64,000 bases of DNA from Latrodectus hesperus (lineage: Eukaryota; Arthropoda; Arachnida; Araneae; Theridiidae). Numbering within the stretch: the stretch's first letter is position 1; each line of letters starts with the position of its first letter. Where the stretch lies: NCBI GenBank assembly GCA_037975125.1, contig CM075860.1, forward strand, positions 20,028,822 through 20,092,821. Direction: 5' to 3'. Positions 1 to 9,361 of this stretch are shown piece by piece. The position numbers and the translations under genes were made by a program. The notes under the pieces were generated by a model, which searched no databases, was not told where the DNA came from, and saw only the letters and a list, made by a program, of their open reading frames with translations.

Positions 1-446
1 AGACCATTTACAAGGGTACGATATGCCAAAGTATTGGAAATCGGAATGAAAACAGTATTTCTGAATTATGCGTGTCATTGCGATTCACATTATCGCGCTT
101 CAGTATAGCTTGTATAGCGCTTCGGCAGTCGCTATACAAGTATTCGGTTGGTTGGTTGGTTGGTTGGGTTTTATGGCGCAAGGTCCAAAATCGGACATTA
201 CAAGTATTCGGAAACTTTTGTCGAATATAATGTTTTCATTACACATTTTTCCAGATGTTTCTTCACCTCGGACTCAGCAAGAATTAAGAGAGACGATTCG
301 CTTCGTAAAGAGACGATGGCGAGAAGACCATTTACAGGGGCCACGGTATGCCCAACATTTGAAGAATGGAATACGAACGATGTATCGGAAAGAATCAAAA
401 ATGAGCTTGAAGAAATGTCGCAAAAGTATGTATGGCGTTAGTAAGT
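1..446 (+). other. Unidentified segment with a broken reading frame
   Basis: I do not recognise this segment. A plus-strand frame stays open through about 440 and encodes, from the ATG at 316, a short hydrophilic peptide beginning MARRPFTGATVCPTFEEW. The upstream part of the frame is interrupted by the retroelement micro-insertion at 148-198, and the downstream part stops where the Tc1 relic begins near 447. The sequence at 1-30 (AGACCATTTACAAGGG) recurs in altered form at about 325, suggesting an old local duplication. The segment could belong to the viral insertion further right or to the host; nothing seen decides this. Confidence 0.3.
148..198 (-). mobile_element. 51-bp 3'-end micro-insertion of the non-LTR family
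   Basis: Only the last ~51 bases of the retroelement are present: the TTGG tail, the GGGTTTTATGGCGCA block and the inner hairpin stem GTCC...GGAC. The insertion is flanked by a perfect 13-bp direct repeat, TACAAGTATTCGG, at 135-147 and 199-211. This is a genuine target-primed insertion that stopped almost immediately, not a deleted larger copy. The outer hairpin arm GCTGCGCC is absent, so reverse transcription ended inside the terminal hairpin. Confidence 0.85.
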
Positions 447-1616
447 CCATCGTACCGGCCCATTAAAACAAGAGAATGAAGTCGTAAGAAATATTTCAAG
501 ACTGCATTACTGTTCCCAAGACGAAAGAAATCCATTACTGTTCCCAGAACGAAAGAAGCGTCGGTCGAGACCCCATGACTGTTAGCAGGATATGGAATCG
601 ATGGGTTCAGGACAATCATACGGAACGTCATGTAGGATCACAGCGACCCCCCATCACTAACAGCAGAGAAGACAGACATCTTATCCGCATGATCACAAGG
701 GATCGTACAGCCACGTCACGAATCCTGAGTCGAGAAATGGAGTCATTTGAAAGGAAAAAAGTTTCTGCTCGAACAGTTCGAAGACGTTTGCAGCCGCATG
801 GATTGTCTGCACGGCGACCATGGCTTCGGTTACCATTGACGCTGCGTCACAGATAGGAGCGCCTTCAATGATGTGATCAGCGACGAACCTGGACGCGGGA
901 ATGGCATCACGTCAACTTTACAGATGAATCTCGGTTCTGTATACAGGACCATGATGGCCGCATCCATGTTTCGAGGCAACGTGGAGAACGCGCATTGCCA
1001 GCTTGCATTGGACATCGCCATACTGGCCTATCTGCTGGAGTGACGGTATGGTGTGCCATTGGATACATGTCTCGATCACCTCTTGTTCACATTACCGGTA
1101 CTTTGAACAGCAACCGTTACATTTCCGATATGTTAAGGCCCGTGGCTCTGCCCTATCTTCAAGGCCTCCCTAATGGTTTGTTTCAACAGGATAATGCACT
1201 ACCCCATGTTGCCCGTACTGTTCTGAACTTCCTTGATATAGAACAGGTTCCACTGTTAGCACGTTCTCCTGACATGTCACCAATTGTGAACGTGTGGTCA
1301 ATGGTTGCCGAGCGATTGGCATGCCATCACTCACCATTAACTACTGTCAATGAACTGTGGCATAGTGTTGAAGTTGCATGGACTGAGATCCTCGTACATG
1401 CCATACAATCTCTGTTTGACTCCATGCCTAGGCGGATAAATGCTGTTACTACAGCCAGAGCTGGCTGCTCTGGGTACTGATTTCTCAAGATCTATACATC
1501 CTAATTTCCTGTAAAACTAATCACTTGTTCTTTCCAATATAATGCATGTGTCCAATAAATATCGTTCTGTTATTTGCATTCCTTCTTGGTGTAGCAATTT
1601 TAATGGCCAGTAGTGT
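447..1616 (+). mobile_element. Degenerate Tc1-like DNA transposon
   Basis: The right end reads CAATTTTAATGGCCAGTAGTG and its reverse complement is recognisable in weathered form at about 450-468 (TACCGGCCCATTAAAAC), so these are the remnants of the terminal inverted repeats. The body carries a broken Tc1-family transposase. The length, about 1.17 kb, is shorter than usual for the family, in keeping with internal loss. No clean TA target duplication can be assigned at the left end. Confidence 0.7.
575..1480 (+). pseudogene. Tc1 transposase pseudogene
   Basis: Two open pieces in different frames (575-856 and 995-1480) together cover most of a Tc1 transposase. The first holds the helix-turn-helix DNA-binding part, including an SARTVRRRL segment. 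The intervening bases still encode NFTDESRF, with the first catalytic Asp. The second holds LFQQDNALPHVA (second Asp) and SPDMSPIVNVW. In that last motif the Glu expected in PIENVW is Val, so the DDE triad is lost as well as the reading frame. The frame break lies between about 845 and 910. In an intact element the product would bind the terminal repeats and cut and paste the element; this copy cannot. Confidence 0.85.
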
Positions 1617-1671
1617 ATTTATCTTTTCTGCCTATATATTTATTAATTTTTTAACTAAGTTCTTTTAATAC

Positions 1672-1742
1672 GAACACTCTTCGGGGAATTGCTCGAAGAT
1701 ATTTAGACATTTGCCCTTCGAGCATGTAAGAAAAGAGTGTTC
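1672..1742. repeat. Two-tier inverted repeat (hairpin)
   Basis: Outer arms GAACACTCTT (1672-1681) and AAGAGTGTTC (1733-1742) are perfect complements. Inside them, GCTCGAAG (1691-1698) pairs with CTTCGAGC (1716-1723), leaving a 17-nt loop. The two nested stems make a cruciform-capable structure. Its role is unknown; it could be the relic of a small inverted-repeat element. Confidence 0.7.
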
Positions 1743-1869
1743 ATTTTGCATAGCTGGCCATGTCTTTCCTGATTAAGACGTAGTCCCTGTGCCTTCTTCT
1801 TCTCTTTTGCATCTTATATTTTAGGATTTTTCCAATTTTATATATCTGGTTTCAATATTCTTCATGTTT

Positions 1870-1872
<3 letters not shown>

Positions 1873-1918
<46 letters not shown>
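1873..1918. repeat. (TA)n microsatellite
   Basis: About 23 uninterrupted TA dinucleotides, followed by AG and then a T-rich and A-rich run. Simple repeat only. Confidence 0.95.
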
Positions 1919-1920
<2 letters not shown>

Positions 1921-2411
1921 TAAAAAAAAAGTTTTTTTGGCGATTGCTGTCACAGGAAACTTGTAAATTCTCGTCCGTACTGGTTGTCCTGTGGACAACA
2001 TTTCCACGTCTATTCTCTGATGTTATTCAACATCTACAGAGGTCAGAAGAAAGTTTGTCCGAAATAATCTGCTGACTTTGAGTTGATGGAATACGATCTT
2101 CTAAAACACGATTTTCCACAAGTGCTGCCGGAAGATTTTAAAAATGAACGGAGACAAAAGAATGGTTGGTTGGTTGGTTGGTTGGGTTTTATGGCGCAAG
2201 GTCCAAAATTGGACATGCTGCGCCAAGAATAAGTTTTATGTAACTTTATTTCATTTTAATTATTTTTTTATTTATTTTCAAAAACCCAAGCAACATTAAA
2301 ATATTAAAAAACAAAAATAAGTGTATATATTATATTAAAATCTAGTTATAAAATATAGAAAATGAAAATAACAATTATTTGTATAATTTTTTTTAAAATC
2401 TAAAATACAGA

Positions 2412-5400
2412 TTAAATATAATGTATAAAACCTATTGCCCTCAAGAAAGCGAATAGGTTTTTATGGGGTGGATCCCCTATTATATCAAATAAAATTATAA
2501 AATCAGTTTTAAAAAAGTGTAAGCGTTGTTGGTTAAAATCTGGACATGATATTAAAATATGATAAACAGTATAAGGTTCATCACACGTTTCACACCAAGG
2601 ATTTAATTCATTCAAAAACAAATGTCTGTGTGTGAAACGTGTGTGTCCGATACGAAGGCGAGTCAATCTAACATCTGCACTTCGTACCGGTAAAACTGAC
2701 AATGAGATGAGGGATGAGAAAATGGTATGTAATTTGTTGACGACCTGCAAGTTCCATGATTCTTGCCAAAGACCATATATAAAAATTTTTATAGTCTTTC
2801 TCACATCTGAGAGAGGAACCGATGGTAATATTGGATCTGATGCAGCCTTAGCAGCTGCATCTGCTCTCTCATTTCCTTCAAGACCCATGTGGCTTGGTAT
2901 CCAACAAAATACAATTTCTTTTCCCTTGCCAGCAAGGGAATCCAATGCTTTAAAAATTCTCGACACAACAGGATGACAAATAACGCTATTGTTTTTCAAG
3001 GCTTCAATAATACTCATGCTGTCAGTATATATACAATATTGATGATAGTCATCTGTATTCACATGCTGAAGCGCGTAGTAAATGGCAGTTGCTTCAGCAG
3101 TAAAGATGGAGCAGGATGGATGTAGGCTGTAATTAAAATCTGTATTATTGGTAAAAATTCCACAGCCCACATGTCCTGCTGTTTTAGAACCATCTGTGAA
3201 TACAGGTTTATATGATTGATACTGACAGCGATGAGAAGTATATAGCTGTTGAAAAACAATAGGTGTTGTGTCGGATTTTTTGAACTGAGCAAAGGTATTT
3301 ATAAAGGTATTTGTTGGTTCATACCAAGGTGGATAGAGAAATTGATCAATTGACTCTATCCGAACATCACATAGGTCTGTGAGCCAAAGATGTGATTTGG
3401 CTCTTGTGAGAAAAGGTGGGATGCTCAATGACCGAGAATCATATAGTTTTTTAAGAGAGGCATTAGGTACCATGGAACGTAGTGGATGGTCATGGGTCGA
3501 CATGATTTTAGAATAATAATTGAGAGACTGCTGCATTCGTCTCAGGTCTAACGGTAATTGATGACATATAACGTATAGACTCTGGACGGGGGATGTGCGA
3601 AATGCGCCTGAACATATTCTCAGAGCAGAATGATGGATAGTGTCCAGTCTGCGTAAAACAGAAGACCTAGCGGATCCGTAAACAACACAACCGTAGTCTA
3701 TGCGGGATAAAATTAGAGATTGGTAAACTCGGAGGAGTGACGTGCGATCAGCACCCCAAGATGTGTTTGAAAGCACCTTGAGGATATTGAGCGATCGCTC
3801 GCACTTCTTCCGCAGATATAATATATGCGGAAGAAAGGTTAATTTACGGTCAAATATCACTCCGAGGAATTTTACCGCACTGACCACAGGTATAAGTGTT
3901 CTGTTTATACGAATAACGGGATCATTGTGGAGGCTAGTCTTCCTGCAGAAATGGACACAATTGCTCTTGCTAGGAGATAGTGTATGGCCATTCTCAGCAC
4001 ACCATGCAGCAATTTTATTAACAGATGTTTGTAATTGTCTCTCAATTAAATTCATGTTAGACCCTTCACAAGATATTTGCAGGTCATCAACATACAAAGT
4101 ACCATGTACAGGAGGTGAAAGTTGATGAAGTATGGTATTGATATGAATATTAAAAAGTGTGACACTTAAAATACTTCCCTGAGGAACACCTTCAGGTTGG
4201 TTAAAAGTATTGGACAAAAGGGTACCAATACGAACTTTAAAACCACGGGAGCGTAAAAAGTTTTGTATAAATATCGGCAAATTACCCCTAAAGCCAAAAT
4301 CATACATCCTACGGAGAATTCCATATCGCCATGTACGGTCGTATGCCTTCTCGATGTCAAAGAAAATGGAGACCAGATGGTTCCTCCGCACAAAAGCATT
4401 GCGGATTTGGGTCTCCAAATATGTGATATTATCAAGAGTGGATCTCCCTTTGCGGAAGCCACTCTGATTAATATGTATACATTTATTTTTTTCTAAGACA
4501 TATACGAGACGGGCGTTGACCATACGTTCGAGAGTCTTACACAAGCAACTCGTCAGAGCTATTGGTCGATAACTTGAAGGAACAGAAGGATCCTTATTAG
4601 CCTTAAGGATCGGAATCACTATTGCTTCGCTCCAAAGTGATGGAAATTGGTTTTCAGTCCAGATCCTATTATACAAAAACAGCAAGTTCAACAGGGAATC
4701 TGGACTTAAATGGCGAAGCATTTGATAGCTGATTCCATCTGGTCCTGGGCTAGTATCATGGGCCTGCTGTAATGCTCTCCTCAATTCCAACATCCGAAAT
4801 TCACAGTTGTAAGGCAAAGCTTGTCCATGGTTGAAACGAATTGGTGTTCGCTCAGCACGACTCTTTGTCCTTAAGAACGAAGGACTATAAGAGTCGTTGC
4901 TTGAGACGCTAGCAAAAGTTTCACCAAGGACGTTAGCGATGTCCTTAGGAGAAGAGTATATAGCAGCACCGGATTTCAAAATAGGAATTGAAAATTCTCT
5001 ATATATTCCATTGGCTGCTTTCACTCTTCTCCACAACTGTTTACTGGATGTGGAAGAAGTAATTGAGGATACATAGCGAGACCAGGATACCTTCTGACTT
5101 CGACGACGAGCTCTGCGAGCTAATGCTTTTGCTCTCTTGAAGGCGATAAGATTCTCCGTTGTGGGGTACCTCCGAAATAACCCCCATAACTTCCTTTGTT
5201 TTCTATAAGTTTGTTGGCATTCTTTGTTCCACCAAGGTTTGCAACGCCTGTGTGTTGTAAAGGAACTCTTGGGAATTGACACATCAGCTGCATTCAATAT
5301 TGCTTCGGTGACCTTATATATGGCATCATCAATATCATCGATCGTAACCATTTCATTATCAATAACTGCCAATTGTGTAAATAACGTCCAATCCGCCCGA

Positions 5401-6059
5401 CTGTACACGTAAGTAGGTAAGCGTTGTCTTACACTACTACCTCCAGTCTGGGAGATGACGAGAGGAAAATGATCGCTGTTATGCAGATCATTTCCTACTA
5501 TTAAATTTAACAATGGCAGAAGAGATGGAGAACAAATGGCCAGATCGAGAGAGTGAAATGTTCTTGTGGGTACATGGAAATATGTCTTCTCGTCGGTATT
5601 AAGCAGACAGAGACTATTATCTGAAATAAACCGCTCTATCTGCCGACCGCGAGAATTAGTATCATCACTTCCCCACAAAGAACTATGGCCGTTAAAGTCA
5701 CCTAACAACAGAAATGGTGTTGGCAGCTGATCTATTAATGCATCGAGTTCCTCTTGGCGGATGACATCATGTGGTGGTAAATATAAACTACAGACTGTTA
5801 ATAAGCATGCAGTATGAATTCTTACAGCAACAGCCTGTAGAGTAGTATTCAATGGATGGGCAGTGCTGGGAAAAGTATTAGATGTTAATATACAAACACC
5901 TCCAGACACTGCACCATCGTCACCACAGTCTTTTCTAAAGCTTTTAAACCCACGCATGGAAAAGTTACTGCTGGACTTCAGGAATGTTTCCTGAAGTGCA
6001 ACACATGCGGGGTTGTAGGCTGAAATTATAGACTTGATGTCATCATGATGAGAACGCAA
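2412..6059 (-). CDS. Retroelement ORF2: endonuclease-RT-RNase H (copy A, intact)
   Basis: The product (1215 aa) performs target-primed reverse transcription in the nucleus. The N-terminal 210 residues are an APE-type endonuclease, with ALQETFL, LLGDFNGHSSLWG and NSDHFPLV. The RT follows, with SSYRPIALTSCLCKTLERM, FFDIEKAYDRTW (motif A), GVPQGSILSVTLF (motif B) and YVDD near residue 656. RNase H begins near 952, with the acidic set D956, E989, D1013 and D1067 and the His of IPSHMGLEGNERAD. The C-terminus has a CETC-x7-H-x4-C knuckle near 1156. It starts 29 bases after ORF1 ends. No stop or frameshift interrupts it, unlike the copies in D, G, H and I. Confidence 0.95.
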   Translation of the reverse strand: MRSHHDDIKSIISAYNPACVALQETFLKSSSNFSMRGFKSFRKDCGDDGAVSGGVCILTSNTFPSTAHPLNTTLQAVAVRIHTACLLTVCSLYLPPHDVIRQEELDALIDQLPTPFLLLGDFNGHSSLWGSDDTNSRGRQIERFISDNSLCLLNTDEKTYFHVPTRTFHSLDLAICSPSLLPLLNLIVGNDLHNSDHFPLVISQTGGSSVRQRLPTYVYSRADWTLFTQLAVIDNEMVTIDDIDDAIYKVTEAILNAADVSIPKSSFTTHRRCKPWWNKECQQTYRKQRKLWGLFRRYPTTENLIAFKRAKALARRARRRSQKVSWSRYVSSITSSTSSKQLWRRVKAANGIYREFSIPILKSGAAIYSSPKDIANVLGETFASVSSNDSYSPSFLRTKSRAERTPIRFNHGQALPYNCEFRMLELRRALQQAHDTSPGPDGISYQMLRHLSPDSLLNLLFLYNRIWTENQFPSLWSEAIVIPILKANKDPSVPSSYRPIALTSCLCKTLERMVNARLVYVLEKNKCIHINQSGFRKGRSTLDNITYLETQIRNAFVRRNHLVSIFFDIEKAYDRTWRYGILRRMYDFGFRGNLPIFIQNFLRSRGFKVRIGTLLSNTFNQPEGVPQGSILSVTLFNIHINTILHQLSPPVHGTLYVDDLQISCEGSNMNLIERQLQTSVNKIAAWCAENGHTLSPSKSNCVHFCRKTSLHNDPVIRINRTLIPVVSAVKFLGVIFDRKLTFLPHILYLRKKCERSLNILKVLSNTSWGADRTSLLRVYQSLILSRIDYGCVVYGSARSSVLRRLDTIHHSALRICSGAFRTSPVQSLYVICHQLPLDLRRMQQSLNYYSKIMSTHDHPLRSMVPNASLKKLYDSRSLSIPPFLTRAKSHLWLTDLCDVRIESIDQFLYPPWYEPTNTFINTFAQFKKSDTTPIVFQQLYTSHRCQYQSYKPVFTDGSKTAGHVGCGIFTNNTDFNYSLHPSCSIFTAEATAIYYALQHVNTDDYHQYCIYTDSMSIIEALKNNSVICHPVVSRIFKALDSLAGKGKEIVFCWIPSHMGLEGNERADAAAKAASDPILPSVPLSDVRKTIKIFIYGLWQESWNLQVVNKLHTIFSSLISLSVLPVRSADVRLTRLRIGHTRFTHRHLFLNELNPWCETCDEPYTVYHILISCPDFNQQRLHFFKTDFIILFDIIGDPPHKNLFAFLRAIGFIHYI

Positions 6060-6088
6060 ACCATGGCAGTTCCAAGAAACAAAGGAAG

Positions 6089-7264
6089 TTATTTTTGAAA
6101 TTGAAAAGCTCCTTTCCCGGAGCTGGAAGGCATGTCATCTGACATCTCCTCGAGTGACAGATCTTCGTCCGAGGGATGTAGATATACGGCGTCAGCCTCC
6201 AGGTTTAAGGCTTTACGGGTGGATATGGAGGGCCTAATAATGCCCTCTTTTGCTGATTTTAGTTTTAAAGCCTTTACGGCTTTAGATTTAGCCATTGGAG
6301 CTTTTCTACGGAGAGTGGTTGCAGATGTTGTTTTTGACTTTTTCTCAGATGTAGGGGGTAATTTAACTATTGGAAGTGAAAGAGCATCCGTTTGCGTACT
6401 AGCCGTTCTGGTGACCTTGGCGGCGACAGATGCATAGCTAACTCCTGCTTGAGGTGTGCGTGCCATAACAGCACGTCTTGCCTCAGGATATGAGCAGTTA
6501 TTCTTAACTTTGGTGGTAGTGATCTCTTTTTCCAGTATCCAGATAGGACAAACTCTAGCGTAGGAGGGGTGGTCACCCTTACAGTTGACACACCTCTCCT
6601 TTGCAGTACAAGACGAACTGTCGTGGCCAACTGCTGCGCAGCGAGCGCAAGTCAGTTTGCCCCTGCAAGCCGCTTTAGAGTGACCAAATCTCTGGCACTG
6701 GAAACAACGCAAAGGATTTGGTATAAAAGGCCTGACGGATAGATGCATATACGCAGCTTTAATATGCTGCGGTAGGTCTGGCGTCGCAAATGTCAGGATT
6801 AGATGTTTAGTATTAATAACTTTATCATCTCTCCTGACAGTGATGCGTTTTACAGCACAGACCTTTTGATCTTTGAGATTTTCTAAGATCTCGTCCGTAG
6901 GCGTATTTAGCAAATCCCTGGCGGATACCACACCACGTGAAAAGTTAAGATTAATATGAGGTTGGACAGACACCTCAAGGTTAGCAAGCATGTTCATGCT
7001 GCTTATAAGAGTAGCTTGTGCTTCTGAAGCAACTTCGACCATTAAATCTCCAGAACGCAGCTTTCGAATGCTCTTCACTTCGCCGATATTGCCAGAAATA
7101 CCTTTCTGGATCAGGAAAGGGGATACATTATCAAAAGTACCCTCTTTCCGTTTTACAATGTAGAATCTTGCTTGTACTATTGTCAAAGTGTGCTCCCGTG
7201 GGAGAGAAGAGAAAGTATTTGTTTCCATATTATAAATGGAAAATTCGGGACCTGACGGCACCAC
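6089..7264 (-). CDS. Retroelement ORF1: Gag-like nucleic-acid-binding protein (copy A)
   Basis: 391 aa. The N-terminal half contains a fold-like region conserved in all copies (KEGTFDNVSPFLIQKGI, SIRKLRSGDLMVEV) that probably mediates assembly. Three CCHC-type knuckles lie in the middle, in the stretch beginning LRCFQCQRFGHSKAACRG and continuing CARCAAVGHDSSSC and CVNCKGDHPSYARVC. The tail is Lys- and Ser-rich, with an acidic end (SDEDLSLEEMSDDMPSSS). The family role is to coat element RNA and deliver it to the target. The start is the ATG at 7264; an ATG 36 bases downstream (METNTFSSLPREHT) aligns with the start in other copies and may be the true start. Confidence 0.9.
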   Translation of the reverse strand: MVPSGPEFSIYNMETNTFSSLPREHTLTIVQARFYIVKRKEGTFDNVSPFLIQKGISGNIGEVKSIRKLRSGDLMVEVASEAQATLISSMNMLANLEVSVQPHINLNFSRGVVSARDLLNTPTDEILENLKDQKVCAVKRITVRRDDKVINTKHLILTFATPDLPQHIKAAYMHLSVRPFIPNPLRCFQCQRFGHSKAACRGKLTCARCAAVGHDSSSCTAKERCVNCKGDHPSYARVCPIWILEKEITTTKVKNNCSYPEARRAVMARTPQAGVSYASVAAKVTRTASTQTDALSLPIVKLPPTSEKKSKTTSATTLRRKAPMAKSKAVKALKLKSAKEGIIRPSISTRKALNLEADAVYLHPSDEDLSLEEMSDDMPSSSGKGAFQFQK

Positions 7265-7912
7265 CCACCACCGAGTCCAACAAGGGGATGCAGACCAGCT
7301 GCACCAGTGCTAGCCAGGTCCTATACGCTCACAGTACATCCCTGAAGTGGCCTCCACCCTTAACGAGTCACCCAGTAGATGTACCGATCGCTTGATCCAT
7401 AAAGCCGATTGATGTGCTGAGGACCACAACACACCTCCCGTTTACCTGAAGCAGAGGCCAAAGCAATGTGTTGGTCTCCGGAGGCCTCAATTACCAGGAT
7501 CCTCCTTTCCAGGGACACGGGTCTCCACGCACGGCAAACACGTGGGTGATTTAGTCCTCAAGAGTAGCTAATAGCAACAGAGCGGCGAAAGCTACTCAAG
7601 GGGAGCCCTCAACCTCTTACGAGGCAACCACACTGAGGGAGAAGAGGAAGAAAAAGCAGAAGAGTAGAGTAGAGAGGAAAAGAAAGAAGAGGACAGATCA
7701 CTGGGGCACCTCGGGATTGTGACACCCGTGTTTACCTAAAGAAGGTAAACCCCCTGAGGGGCGGAGACAAAAGAACGAACCGGAGCCAGGATGTGACATT
7801 CCTTTCGTACAAGGAAAATGCAAGTCTTTTTTCCGAGCCATTCATATTGCGGATCTGCGAACACAAATTGAACACAATGCGAACACTCATTACACTGTTT
7901 GTTAAAGGTGAA

Positions 7913-8444
7913 GGTTGGTTGGTTGGGTTTTATGGCGCAAGGTCCAAAAATGGACATGCTGCGCCAAGAATAAAGTTTTGTAAGAGTATTTTTTTATTTA
8001 TTATTATTTTTTTTACTCATTTGTTTTTCATATATATACATTTAAACCCAAGCAACATTAAAATATTAAAACACAAAAACTAGTGTATAAGTCATCTTAA
8101 AATGTTTATTTTAAATAAAATAAATCAAATATATATAAAATCTTAAAATGTAAAAATATAAATCATATAAAATTTAAAAAACCTATTGCTCTCAAATAAG
8201 CAAATAGGTTTTTGTGGGGTGGCTCCCCCAGCAAATCAAATAGAGTTAAAAGGTTTGTTTTAAAAAATTTAAAACGGTAGACGTTAAAAGTAGAGCATGA
8301 TATTAAAATATGATAAACAGAAAATGGTTGATCACACGCCTCACACCATGGATTTAAATCACTTAAAAACAAATGTTTGTGTGTGAAACGTGTGTGTCCG
8401 ATACGAAGGCGAGTTAATCTAACATCAGCACTTCGTAACGGTAA
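7913..8444 (-). mobile_element. 3' fragment of the non-LTR family (B), left border of the viral block
   Basis: The fragment carries the TTGG tail, the terminal hairpin, the AT-rich 3' UTR and the last part of ORF2 (8163-8372, including the CEACDQPFSVYHILISC knuckle). Similarity to copy A stops at 8444, and the next base belongs to the stop codon of the first viral-type gene. No target duplication matching the far side of the viral block or of fragment C was found. The fragment was therefore truncated by a rearrangement or by the viral integration. Confidence 0.85.
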
Positions 8445-8672
8445 CTATTGAATTTTCATAGCAGCTATGATGTCGTCCATCCGTTCACACGTGTAACGGT
8501 ATTTGAAATATTTGAACACTGTAATCGATAGCAAAGCTACAAAAATGACTATCGTGAGAATGATGAAATGGAAATAACAATGCTGTGATTGAATCGTCAA
8601 AACGCCAATAGAGTACAAAAGTCCACCAGCCAATGTCAAGATTCCAAACGGTTCGAGTTGTCCCACGTTCAT
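8445..8672 (-). CDS. Small two-pass membrane protein
   Basis: 75 aa starting MNVGQLEPFG. Two hydrophobic segments are visible, about residues 9-27 and 36-55, followed by a basic, charged C-terminus. Its ATG overlaps the stop of the upstream gene in an ATGA, so the two are probably co-expressed. Its stop codon lies exactly at the junction with retroelement fragment B. I do not recognise the family. Small double-membrane-span proteins are common among envelope genes of large nuclear arthropod DNA viruses, but that assignment is by context only. Confidence 0.55.
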   Translation of the reverse strand: MNVGQLEPFGILTLAGGLLYSIGVLTIQSQHCYFHFIILTIVIFVALLSITVFKYFKYRYTCERMDDIIAAMKIQ

Positions 8673-8986
8673 TCTGATTCAAGTAAGCGTTTGGCTAGAA
8701 CCAAGTTTTTGTACACTTGATTCCAGAAAGACTCATGAAGAGCTAGTGACTGTCTCAGTTCGAAAGCAAATGATTCATACTGTGGAAGCGTGACCGCAAA
8801 TCCGATAATGGTCGAAGGCATATCGGTAAGTGCTGTTTGACCACGTAAGAAATTTTCCACTCGTTCATAAATTTCAGACCATGGTTCGGATTCAATTGCT
8901 ACAGCGACTTTGGGTGAAACGGAATAGAAGAAATGAATGATTCCAGATAAAGTGGTGTCTACGATTTCTTCGCAAGAACGTGTCAT
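8669..8986 (-). CDS. Hypothetical protein, viral block
   Basis: 105 aa if translation begins at the ATG at 8986. An in-frame ATG at 9010 would add eight residues, but the bases between the two contain AATAAAGAGAACC, the TAAAG motif seen before several other genes here, so I prefer the inner start. The product is soluble-looking and predicted mostly helical, with one Cys (CEEIV). It ends in ATGA overlap with the two-pass membrane gene. No family recognised. The divergent neighbour at 9080 starts 93 bases away. Confidence 0.55.
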   Translation of the reverse strand: MTRSCEEIVDTTLSGIIHFFYSVSPKVAVAIESEPWSEIYERVENFLRGQTALTDMPSTIIGFAVTLPQYESFAFELRQSLALHESFWNQVYKNLVLAKRLLESE

Positions 8987-9079
8987 GGTTCTCTTTATTT
9001 CTGAACACATATTTCATATTTTCCATTTAAAAGGAACGTGCGGAAGATTGACAAGCTCATTCAAAAGTAAAGAGATCAC

Positions 9080-9361
9080 ATGGAAAGACGTGTAGAAGAT
9101 ATTCTCCAAGCGGACGACCAAGATAAAGTAACTGATTCATTTGGATCCTTCGAACGTTCACTTGCTCTGCTGGTGTTTGGTATTTCGTCTTTACCAGTCT
9201 TGATTGTTACGATCGTTTTCCAGTTTGCTCATCAACATTTATACAAGACACTTGTCGCATCTGTGCTGTTTGCTCTCATCTTGTTCTTTGTCATTCATTT
9301 TCGATTCCAAGACATTGTGTTTCTTGTGAACAAAATTCAACATGCACGAATACGAATTTAG
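9080..9361 (+). CDS. Small two-pass membrane protein upstream of lef-4
   Basis: 93 aa. The first ~25 residues are acidic and charged (MERRVEDILQADDQDKV). Two long hydrophobic helices follow, at about residues 27-48 and 57-75, then a short basic end. GTAAAGAG lies 13 bases before the ATG. The 3' end overlaps the presumed start of the LEF-4-like gene by 20 bases in another frame, a compact arrangement typical of a viral genome. The family is unknown; an envelope role is inferred only from the membrane helices and neighbours. Confidence 0.55.
   Translation: MERRVEDILQADDQDKVTDSFGSFERSLALLVFGISSLPVLIVTIVFQFAHQHLYKTLVASVLFALILFFVIHFRFQDIVFLVNKIQHARIRI

Larger units (their letters stand above)
1617..2085. 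other. Non-coding AT-rich stretch
   Basis: No gene is seen. It holds the two-tier hairpin at 1672-1742, the TA microsatellite, and a short inverted repeat GTTGTCC-TGT-GGACAAC near 1985. It leads into the split small ORF that starts at 2086. Confidence 0.5.
2163..7761 (-). mobile_element. Full-length non-LTR retrotransposon, copy A
   Basis: A complete minus-strand copy of about 5.6 kb, with its 5' end at 7761 (reading CCCCTCAGGGGG on its own strand) and its 3' end at 2163 in a CCAA repeat tail. A perfect 14-bp target duplication, CGGAGACAAAAGAA, flanks it at 2149-2162 and 7762-7775. It carries ORF1 with CCHC knuckles and ORF2 with endonuclease, RT, RNase H and a terminal zinc knuckle. This layout fits the I or R1-like branches of non-LTR elements with RNase H. 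Both ORFs are open, making it the best candidate in the window for a recently active copy. The roughly 490-bp 5' UTR (7265-7761) is strongly conserved among copies. Confidence 0.95.
2086..7905 (+). pseudogene. Small ORF split by retroelement A
   Basis: An ATG at 2086 opens a frame that runs into the left target duplication (2149-2162). If element A and one target copy are ignored, the frame continues from 7776 to a TAA at 7903-7905, giving 68 codons in total. The length is an exact multiple of three across the junction, which suggests a real coding sequence before the insertion. The product would be small and hydrophilic, with charged and proline residues; I recognise no domain. It could be a viral gene related to the block starting at 8445, or a host exon. 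No promoter was identified. Confidence 0.45.

Noticed and set aside
2163..2183. TTGGTTGGTTGG as telomeric or simple satellite repeat
   Set aside because: It always abuts the same hairpin and a target duplication, so it is the 3' tail of the retroelement.
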